IMG/VR virus record: IMGVR_UViG_3300033146_000046
Location: 1-37,718 of that record
Reading direction: 5' to 3' (one strand)
DNA from: a virus
DNA length: 37,718 nt
A program made the translations under genes and the position numbers. Of this stretch, positions 7,311 through 11,370 are shown one piece after another (position 1 is the first letter of the stretch; every line of letters begins with the position of its first letter). The notes beneath the pieces are model-generated. The model was not told the origin of the DNA, searched no databases, and was given only the letters and a program-made list of their open reading frames with translations.

Positions 7311-7676
7311 TTATTTATTTAAGTAATTTTTCTTTGCATATTTATGCAAGAAATTCAATCTAGCCACACCTGACCAGATTAGAGCTCTCGCATAAGTATT
7401 AAATTCTTTTGTAACTAATTGATTACCATCAAGAAAAGTCCATCTAGTTTTTCTTTTATACTTATGATTTAGTTGCCATATTCTATCGCTACTGTCACAT
7501 CTACGTACATAACCTGATTTATAGGTTGCTAGTGATTGTCCTGTTGGTAATTTAAATTGACGTGTACCGTTTTTCCATTGTCTTTTCGTGGTAGTTTCTA
7601 CGATACCGTCTTCGTGAAGCATAGCTAGTGCGTATGCATTTTCTAGTTGTAATTGTTCTTTTTGCCATTTAGTCAT
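7311..7676 (-). CDS. Basic hypothetical protein, 121 aa
   Basis: The product is strongly basic, with a helical start (MTKWQKEQLQLENAYALAML), a beta-rich middle containing GTRQFKLPTGQSLATYKSGYVRR split over residues about 37-59, and a lysine/arginine-rich end (LHKYAKKNYLNK). It may bind nucleic acid. It is followed directly by the very acidic 155-residue gene, so the two could form an oppositely charged pair, though nothing proves this. It overlaps the upstream gene by eight bases. Confidence 0.68.
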   Translation of the reverse strand: MTKWQKEQLQLENAYALAMLHEDGIVETTTKRQWKNGTRQFKLPTGQSLATYKSGYVRRCDSSDRIWQLNHKYKRKTRWTFLDGNQLVTKEFNTYARALIWSGVARLNFLHKYAKKNYLNK

Positions 7677-7917
7677 CTGATTCTTCTTTTAAAAATTCTG
7701 TACCATACATGATGTCTGCACCTGTAACATCAAAACTATACTTATCAGTAAATACGAGTATATCTCTAATATCATCTAGTTGTAATTGCCACCATCCATG
7801 TGAAGCCATTAATGTATACTTAAGCCTTTTAGCCGTACCGTGTTTATACGTATTTTGCCTAATTTTTTGTTTGTACACAGGTTTTAACTGTGACCACACG
7901 TTTTTAATTTTAGTCAT
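7669..7917 (-). CDS. Hypothetical protein, 82 aa (start revised)
   Basis: The longest frame begins at 7977, but that extension would place promoter motif P5 (7926-7961) inside coding sequence. I choose the methionine at 7917 (MTKIKNVWSQLKPVYKQKI), eight bases after the proximal block of P5. The product is basic at the start and acidic at the end (FLKEESDD), with a tryptophan-rich middle (HGWWQLQLDDIRDILVF, about 45-61). No domain is recognised. It is the first gene of the P5 unit. Confidence 0.65.
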   Translation of the reverse strand: MTKIKNVWSQLKPVYKQKIRQNTYKHGTAKRLKYTLMASHGWWQLQLDDIRDILVFTDKYSFDVTGADIMYGTEFLKEESDD

Positions 7918-7925
7918 AATTTTAT

Positions 7926-7961
7926 TTATATTATCGGTTAGTGTTAATATTTTGTTTGTAG
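7926..7961 (-). promoter_or_regulatory. Motif promoter P5 (leftward)
   Basis: Minus-strand reading: CTACAAA, 19 bases starting CAAAATA, then GATAATATAA, followed eight bases later by the ATG at 7917. The distal block has one change (C for T at its first base). Same spacing as the other five copies. Confidence 0.65.
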
Positions 7962-8000
7962 TATGACATTTTGTCATGGTTGCCTTTAGAGGCTTATATT

Positions 8001-8060
8001 TTAGACGTGCTCGTACGTTTTTGGGTCGAGTAACAATGCCACACTCGCATCCACGTCTAA
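8001..8060. ncRNA. Compact three-way-junction element
   Basis: A perfect nine-pair inverted repeat, TTAGACGTG at 8001-8009 and CACGTCTAA at 8052-8060, closes exactly around two hairpins: CTCG/CGAG (8010-8013 with 8027-8030) and ATGC/GCAT with loop CACACTC (8036-8050). Junction linkers are 0, 5 and 1 bases. The layout is too regular for chance in AT-rich DNA. It does not carry the conserved core of a hammerhead ribozyme. RNA fold, cruciform or protein-binding site are all possible; strand cannot be decided. Confidence 0.5.
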
Positions 8061-8126
8061 GGTGTAAGATTGCTTCATCACCATGGGATTCCCTGGTTGA
8101 TACTGTTATTCTTACTACCTATTTAG

Positions 8127-8216
8127 TAACTAGAAGAGGAATCGAACCTCTTTATCCGTCGATAGTCTTAGTCTTTCTGAGGTGTTACCCGTCCTTACTA
8201 ATTCTAGACCTAGTTA
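8127..8216 (-). ncRNA. tRNA-like element TLS2 (atypical tRNA)
   Basis: Minus-strand TAACTAGG (8209-8216) pairs with TCTAGTTA (8127-8134) to give an eight-pair acceptor stem with one G-T. It is joined directly to a perfect T-arm AGAGG-TTCGATT-CCTCT (8135-8151). A TATC-GACG-GATA hairpin next to the T-arm resembles a class II variable arm. A TTAGT/ACTAA stem enclosing 24 bases stands where the anticodon arm should be; no seven-base loop with a T33 is found. The eight-pair acceptor is unusual and occurs in selenocysteine tRNA, but the rest does not fit that tRNA. An atypical or decayed tRNA, or a tRNA mimic. Confidence 0.6.
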
Positions 8217-8304
8217 TCCAGTAATCTATTTTATTCAGTTATGTGACACAGCCTTGTTAAACGGGGTTATCCTTACGCGTCCTATTAACCTACTCGTATT
8301 TAGA

Positions 8305-8493
8305 TTACAAGTGCCATTCCTTTAATAGTTTAATGGCTGATTTCTTTATTTCATCAAAAGTTCTATCATTTAAGAATCCATCATCATAAGATATTATTCT
8401 TTCTAATTGCTTTTCTATTTGATTACAGAGTTCTAATGCTTCTCTATCCACATATTCCTCTTTCATAATTTCATATGCTTTTTTACTATCCAT
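8305..8493 (-). CDS. Small helical protein, 62 aa
   Basis: The product is charged and predicted mostly helical (MDSKKAYEIMKEEYVDREAL, then CNQIEKQLERIISYDDGFL), ending KLLKEWHL. It has one cysteine and no membrane segment. Its TAA lies in the 5' strand of an eight-pair stem that opens the structured non-coding stretch, so translation termination and RNA folding could influence each other. Function unknown. Confidence 0.6.
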   Translation of the reverse strand: MDSKKAYEIMKEEYVDREALELCNQIEKQLERIISYDDGFLNDRTFDEIKKSAIKLLKEWHL

Positions 8494-8531
8494 ATTATCT
8501 TTTTATTATTTGTTCTTCAGTATTTATTGTT

Positions 8532-8720
8532 CTACTCTCCATATATTATTAGTTCTATATCAGATTCACTATAACAATCCTGTTTTGGAAAGTTTAATTC
8601 TCTGTTTATTATTTGTACGTGTTCATCAGTGGGTTGTTTATAGCAAAAGTACATTGCTGAATATACACCTGCTAAATATGCAAACCCACTTAATATTATT
8701 ATTTTTATTTTCTTCTCCAT
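8532..8720 (-). CDS. Small single-pass membrane protein, 62 aa
   Basis: A hydrophobic segment at residues about 5-28 (KIKIIILSGFAYLAGVYSAM) follows a short basic start (MEKK), which predicts one membrane helix with the N-terminus inside; the acidic C-terminal 30 residues would face out. It could also be read as an uncleaved signal anchor. It overlaps the upstream zinc-ribbon gene by 16 bases. Phages often encode such proteins for superinfection exclusion or lysis control, but nothing here decides the role. Confidence 0.62.
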   Translation of the reverse strand: MEKKIKIIILSGFAYLAGVYSAMYFCYKQPTDEHVQIINRELNFPKQDCYSESDIELIIYGE

Positions 8721-8893
8721 GCTTTGTGTACTAATGCGGAAGTTTCTTGTGATACAACTTGTACTTCTAACACTTGTTTGTTAGCTATAATTGGTATGTA
8801 GCTAACTTTTTGAGTTGAACTACAACTTACACAGTTGTTATAACCTAGCTCTATACGAACTGGGTGCACTTTATTTCCACATTTACAATACAT
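8705..8893 (-). CDS. Small zinc-ribbon protein, 62 aa
   Basis: The start MYCKCGNKVHPVRIELGYNN followed by CVSCSS gives two cysteine pairs, C3-x-C5 and C21-x2-C24, with a histidine at 10: a likely zinc knuckle. The rest is beta-rich with a basic end (VHKAWRRK). DksA/TraR-type regulators have related clusters, but this one is shorter and lacks the coiled coil, so no assignment is made. Its start lies 17 bases downstream of promoter motif P1. Confidence 0.65.
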   Translation of the reverse strand: MYCKCGNKVHPVRIELGYNNCVSCSSTQKVSYIPIIANKQVLEVQVVSQETSALVHKAWRRK

Positions 8894-8910
8894 ATTTTAT
8901 TTATACTTTA

Positions 8911-8946
8911 TTATATTATCAACTGCTTGCAGTATTATATTTGTAA
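8911..8946 (-). promoter_or_regulatory. Motif promoter P1 (leftward)
   Basis: Minus-strand reading: TTACAAA, 19 bases starting TATAATA, then GATAATATAA. It lies entirely in the gap between two genes, 17 bases from the zinc-ribbon gene start. Confidence 0.68.
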
Positions 8947-9192
8947 TCACTTTGCTATAATTCTAAGTTGTTCTACACTATATTTTTTAATACTTGTTCG
9001 CCACATTTTATTATGTGTGAATTTATATTGCTGAGGAAAGCTCTTTTTTTGCCTCACAGTGCTTTTTTTGTATTCTTTATCAGTAAGTCCACTGCATTCA
9101 CCGTGAATTTTAATCATTTGTTGGTGATGATGCTTGCGAGCAAGTTTCTTTTGTTTACTATACTCGCATAATTCTTTCATGTTACTTACCAT
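8947..9192 (-). CDS. Small basic protein, 81 aa
   Basis: The protein is rich in lysine and histidine (KQKKLARKHHHQQMIKIHGE, about 13-32), followed by LTDKEYKKSTVRQKKSF. It probably binds nucleic acid. The start at 9192 overlaps the upstream gene by seven bases; the methionine at 9180 (MKELCEYSKQ) would avoid the overlap and is an equal candidate. The stop directly abuts promoter motif P1. No family recognised. Confidence 0.6.
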   Translation of the reverse strand: MVSNMKELCEYSKQKKLARKHHHQQMIKIHGECSGLTDKEYKKSTVRQKKSFPQQYKFTHNKMWRTSIKKYSVEQLRIIAK

Positions 9193-9401
9193 TTTAACGG
9201 AGCTTCGATAAAAGTTAAACCTTTGTAGTTAAACCAGTTGTCTTTACCAAACTTAAATTGTTCGATACCATCCTCGTCAATACCTTGTGATTTTTCTTTA
9301 AAGCCAAATGAATTAGGCAGGTCACCTACATGATAACCTTTGTACTCGATTCCGTTTAGATAAATCTTATGTTTATCTTTAGTAAATTTAATTGTTTTCA
9401 T
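9186..9401 (-). CDS. Small hypothetical protein, 71 aa
   Basis: The sequence alternates short beta-like runs with glycines and aromatics (KIYLNGIEYKGYHVGDLPNS, then FGKDNWFNYKGLTFIEAPLKW), suggesting a small beta fold. It begins 13 bases after the proximal block of promoter motif P2. No cysteine, signal or membrane segment. Function unknown. Confidence 0.65.
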   Translation of the reverse strand: MKTIKFTKDKHKIYLNGIEYKGYHVGDLPNSFGFKEKSQGIDEDGIEQFKFGKDNWFNYKGLTFIEAPLKW

Positions 9402-9414
9402 ATTTTAATCTTTA

Positions 9415-9450
9415 TTATATTATCAATTACTTGTTATATTATGTTTGTAA
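9415..9450 (-). promoter_or_regulatory. Motif promoter P2 (leftward)
   Basis: Minus-strand reading: TTACAAA, 19 bases starting CATAATA, then GATAATATAA. It overlaps the last codons and stop of the upstream 67-residue gene, and is 13 bases from the downstream ATG. Confidence 0.68.
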
Positions 9451-9626
9451 GCATGTGATTTAGCTATAGATTGTCTCCATTGCCACTCACTTTTGCGATA
9501 GTTGATGTCATTGCACCACTTTTTCCAACCTCTACTAGTATCATTCTCACCATACTTAGCTTCGAACTCTAGTACTTGTTTTAGCTTGTCTGCTATTTTA
9601 TTAGCATCATAGTCTTTAAATTGCAT
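9423..9626 (-). CDS. Small hypothetical protein, 67 aa
   Basis: The product has a helical start (KIADKLKQVLEFEAKYGEND) and a tryptophan-rich basic half (RGWKKWCNDINYRKSEWQWR). Its last nine codons are shared with promoter motif P2, so the C-terminus SHAYKHNITSN is constrained by that site. No domain is recognised; compact, basic, probably cytoplasmic. Confidence 0.6.
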   Translation of the reverse strand: MQFKDYDANKIADKLKQVLEFEAKYGENDTSRGWKKWCNDINYRKSEWQWRQSIAKSHAYKHNITSN

Positions 9627-9633
9627 AGTTAAG

Positions 9634-9783
9634 TTATTTATTAGTTGATTTATAAAAGTCTATTCTGTTAAGAACATCTTGTCTAGTTATTTTATTTTCC
9701 ATTTGCAATAGTATATCACTTGACATATCTATTTTTTTACCATTATCACAGGTTAAAATCCAACTTCTATTATACATAGTCAT
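9634..9783 (-). CDS. Very small protein, 49 aa
   Basis: The frame starts MTMYNRSWILTCDNGKKIDM and ends DFYKSTNK. An alternative start is the second methionine two codons on. The predicted fold is a beta hairpin then a helix (SSDILLQMENKITRQDVLNR). It overlaps the upstream 33-residue frame by 14 bases and stops seven bases before the next gene. Fit to operon spacing is the main support. Confidence 0.52.
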   Translation of the reverse strand: MTMYNRSWILTCDNGKKIDMSSDILLQMENKITRQDVLNRIDFYKSTNK

Positions 9784-9871
9784 TTATTAATTCAATTAGT
9801 GTTTCTAATGTTATATCACCTTCGATAAACATTAACCAATAGTCCATTTTATCTATTTCTTGTTTATTCAT
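9770..9871 (-). CDS. Very small acidic protein, 33 aa (possible)
   Basis: The frame starts MNKQEIDKMDYWLMFIEGDI inside the end of the 70-residue gene (eight-base overlap) and ends inside the next frame (14-base overlap). It is acidic and amphipathic. A start-stop frame of this size could be chance, but the double overlap follows the local pattern and otherwise a gap of 80 bases would be left uncoded. Confidence 0.42.
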   Translation of the reverse strand: MNKQEIDKMDYWLMFIEGDITLETLIELINDYV

Positions 9872-10076
9872 TTTTTCCGTATTTATATAATTCATTTTCT
9901 ATATTAAGTAAAGCTAATTTATAACCATAGTTTTTAGCCATTTGCATTAGTAAATAGTCATTACTTCCTTTATTAGCTTCTGTAAATTGTAGAAGATAAT
10001 CTTGATCTGGAGTCGCGACTATACCTCTTTCTAATTTATTTAGCTCTGTGTCGATATACTTTTTTAACTCTACCAT
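9864..10076 (-). CDS. Small acidic helical protein, 70 aa
   Basis: The product is mostly helical (MVELKKYIDTELNKLERGIV, then NYGYKLALLNIENELYKYGK) with a central DQDYLLQF. No cysteine, signal or membrane segment. It overlaps the upstream membrane-protein frame by seven bases. Function unknown. Confidence 0.6.
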   Translation of the reverse strand: MVELKKYIDTELNKLERGIVATPDQDYLLQFTEANKGSNDYLLMQMAKNYGYKLALLNIENELYKYGKNE

Positions 10077-10204
10077 CCGCCGTAAGTTATAGTTGGGTTA
10101 TTAAATGCTAAGTGGAATATAATAGTTATAATTCCTGTTGCTGCTAGTGTTCCTAGCGAGATTAATATTGCATTAATCGCATAGTGTTGAAATTTTCTTT
10201 TCAT
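10070..10204 (-). CDS. Small single-pass membrane protein, 44 aa
   Basis: A basic start (MKRKFQHYA) precedes a hydrophobic helix at about residues 9-33 (INAILISLGTLAATGIITII), then FHLAFNNPTITYGGW. This predicts one membrane helix, N-terminus inside. It begins 21 bases after tRNA-like element TLS3 and overlaps the next gene by seven bases. Likely acts in the host inner membrane; role unknown. Confidence 0.58.
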   Translation of the reverse strand: MKRKFQHYAINAILISLGTLAATGIITIIFHLAFNNPTITYGGW

Positions 10205-10225
10205 AATTTAGTTTTAAATATTAGT

Positions 10226-10269
10226 TGACTGAGCGGGTTTCGAACCCACTTACGTATCTATACCAGTCG
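10226..10269 (-). ncRNA. tRNA-like mini-element TLS3
   Basis: On the minus strand CGACTGG (10263-10269) pairs with TCAGTCA (10226-10232) over six positions (one G-T; the first pair is a mismatch). A perfect-length T-arm GTGGG-TTCGAAA-CCCGC (10233-10249, one T-G pair) follows. Only 13 bases (TATAGATACGTAA) lie between, so D and anticodon arms are absent. It begins 21 bases after one gene stop and ends 21 bases before the next ATG. It looks like a minimal acceptor/T-arm mimic; the remnant of a decayed tRNA is the alternative. Confidence 0.52.
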
Positions 10270-10290
10270 ATTTTGTTTTAAGAGTGTTGT

Positions 10291-10524
10291 TTACTGTACT
10301 TCAACAACACCTCTAACACTTACAGGAACATTAGTTGAACTTGTATAAGAGTTATACTTTTGAAAACAATTAAGAGAATTTAATTTATCTTTCATGATCT
10401 CATACACTTTATCGTGATTGTAAGTACAAGTTTTACCACTTTTGAATTCAACATTGATTTGAGTGTTTTTACCGATTAGTGATTTGCGAATAACAAATCT
10501 TTTTGAGTTAATTGTGTTTGACAT
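10291..10524 (-). CDS. Small hypothetical protein, 77 aa
   Basis: The protein begins MSNTINSKRFVIRKSLIGKN, carries a beta-like INVEFKSGKTCTYNHDKVYE (about 24-43) and ends VPVSVRGVVEVQ. It is slightly basic, with two cysteines. It lies downstream of promoter motif P3 with an unusually long 69-base leader that contains a six-pair inverted repeat (TGATTA 10569-10574, TAATCA 10584-10589). Its position near the divergent junction suggests early expression. Function unknown. Confidence 0.65.
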   Translation of the reverse strand: MSNTINSKRFVIRKSLIGKNTQINVEFKSGKTCTYNHDKVYEIMKDKLNSLNCFQKYNSYTSSTNVPVSVRGVVEVQ

Positions 10525-10593
10525 AATTTTGATTTTAATTTAAGTTATTATTTATTTATTTATTTAGTTGATTATTAATTAGTTAATCATTTA

Positions 10594-10629
10594 TTATATT
10601 ATCAAAGTATGATGATATTATGTTTGTAA
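10594..10629 (-). promoter_or_regulatory. Motif promoter P3 (leftward)
   Basis: Minus-strand reading: TTACAAA, 19 bases starting CATAATA, then GATAATATAA. It is 69 bases from the downstream ATG, longer than the other copies (2-17). A small inverted repeat just downstream may be an operator. Confidence 0.68.
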
Positions 10630-10654
10630 TGAGTGTATATTTGTTTATTAGTTA

Positions 10655-10690
10655 ATAGTGTCAAGATGTCATTGCACTAAGTGACACTAT
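10655..10690. repeat. Nine-pair inverted repeat
   Basis: ATAGTGTCA (10655-10663) and TGACACTAT (10682-10690) are perfect inverted copies around 18 bases. It lies 14 bases downstream of the 58-residue frame and upstream of P3. There is no T-run after it in the leftward direction, so an operator or replication-protein site is as likely as a terminator. Confidence 0.45.
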
Positions 10691-10704
10691 GTCATATAGT
10701 TATA

Positions 10705-10881
10705 TTATTTAATTAGTTTATATTTTAAATAGTTTTTATTTAGTAATTTAGTTAGATTATTAGTATTAATTGTGTGAGTGAATATTAATTTGTTATTTAA
10801 TATTATAAAGTTATAATGTAAGTTATTAATAATGAGTGATGTTATTAATTTAGTTTGATATTTGTTTGTTATTAGTTGCAT
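10705..10881 (-). CDS. Small very AT-rich open frame, 58 aa (possible)
   Basis: The frame starts MQLITNKYQTKLITSLIINN and ends LKYKLIK. Codons are almost all A/T, and residues are mainly I, L, N, K and T, so a chance frame in AT-rich DNA must be considered. In favour is its place: its ATG is 12 bases after promoter motif P4, the same distance as for P1, P2 and P5. If real it is the first gene of the left arm. Function unknown. Confidence 0.42.
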   Translation of the reverse strand: MQLITNKYQTKLITSLIINNLHYNFIILNNKLIFTHTINTNNLTKLLNKNYLKYKLIK

Positions 10882-10893
10882 TGTTATTATTTA

Positions 10894-10929
10894 TTATATT
10901 ATCATAGTGATATAATATTAAGTTTGTAA
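10894..10929 (-). promoter_or_regulatory. Motif promoter P4 (leftward)
   Basis: Minus-strand reading: TTACAAA, 19 bases starting CTTAATA, then GATAATATAA. It is the copy closest to the divergence of the two arms and the only one not preceded by a leftward gene. Confidence 0.66.
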
Positions 10930-11170
10930 ATTAGTTCCTCCCGGGGATAAACGTGAAACATTATAGGCTATACAATAAAAAAAGGTAAAACATTTTGAAC
11001 TAAGCAACACAATCTTTCTCTATAAGCAGCTAGGTATGACATTAGGTAGTTATATTATATAAGTAGTACCCTGTTGTCAGCCCCTTATAATATATAAGAT
11101 CCTATTCTATGTAAATTTCTATAAATATGTGTAAGTATACTAATGTACACTTCACTTAAAAAACAACACT
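10930..11170. promoter_or_regulatory. Divergent intergenic region upstream of the right arm
   Basis: No coding frame is supported in these 241 bases. A GC island CCTCCCGGGG (10937-10946) stands out in AT-rich DNA. Two near-identical 14-mers lie 35 bases apart: TTATATTATATAAG (11050-11063) and TTATAATATATAAG (11085-11098); the second forms a CTTATA-ATA-TATAAG palindrome. A TATAAATAT (about 11131) occurs 40 bases before the first right-arm gene. Together these could hold the rightward promoter, operators or a replication origin. None can be proven by reading. Confidence 0.4.
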
Positions 11171-11365
11171 ATGAACGGAGCATATACACCAGGGCTAATG
11201 AAAAAAATGCAACACGCCCTACCAAAAAGATATTGCAGTAATCCTACTAAGCAAATGGGTGAAGCTACTCATACAGTAGGACACAATCGTACTGATAACG
11301 TACTAATGAAAACATCGTACCCAGATTCTTACTTAATGCAGACAGGAGACAAAATTAATAAATAA
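11171..11365 (+). CDS. Small hypothetical protein, 64 aa
   Basis: The first gene of the right arm begins MNGAYTPGLMKKMQHALPKR after an A-rich AAAAACAACACT leader with no Shine-Dalgarno sequence. It is rich in polar residues and contains no membrane segment. It ends five bases before the fibre gene. A small virion or fibre accessory protein would fit the context; this is inference. Confidence 0.62.
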   Translation: MNGAYTPGLMKKMQHALPKRYCSNPTKQMGEATHTVGHNRTDNVLMKTSYPDSYLMQTGDKINK

Positions 11366-11370
11366 AAAAC

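Larger units (their letters stand above)
7978..8304 (-). other. Structured non-coding stretch of 327 bases
   Basis: No supported coding frame crosses this stretch; the minus strand is full of stops, and the one long plus frame carries the RRGIEP pattern that comes from translating a tRNA T-arm. It holds several strong inverted repeats: an eight-pair stem GTAATCTA/TAGATTAC (8221-8228 with 8301-8308) enclosing 72 bases and overlapping the stop of the upstream gene; a tRNA-like element (8127-8216); a hairpin at 8080-8097 (ACCA, bulged T, GGG, loop ATT, CCC, TGGT); a closed three-way junction (8001-8060); and a small GCCT-TTAG-AGGC hairpin at 7982-7993. Strand is inferred from the T-arm and the flanking genes. 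It may be one composite RNA, or a series of decayed tRNA genes. Confidence 0.5.

Noticed and set aside
8001-8060. Hammerhead ribozyme
   Set aside because: The three-way junction lacks the conserved CUGANGA and GAAA core sequences on either strand.
8127-8216. Selenocysteine tRNA
   Set aside because: The eight-pair acceptor and extra arm are suggestive, but there is no six-pair D-stem and no anticodon loop carrying TCA in the right place.
7976-8224. Plus-strand 82-codon frame containing RRGIEP
   Set aside because: RGIEP-type peptides are the usual result of translating a tRNA T-arm. The frame lies over the tRNA-like and stem-rich stretch and opposes all neighbours.
8221-8308. A further tRNA closed by GTAATCTA/TAGATTAC
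   Set aside because: The stem is good and the length (88) is tRNA-like, but there is no T-arm next to the 3' strand; kept only as part of the structured stretch.
5768-10929. Reading the six-copy motif as rightward Bacteroidota promoters (TAnnTTTG)
   Set aside because: Four of six copies contain a perfect TAnnTTTG on the plus strand, but no -33 TTTG is present at the right distance and all lie before leftward genes, so a rightward role is less likely. It remains possible as antisense activity.
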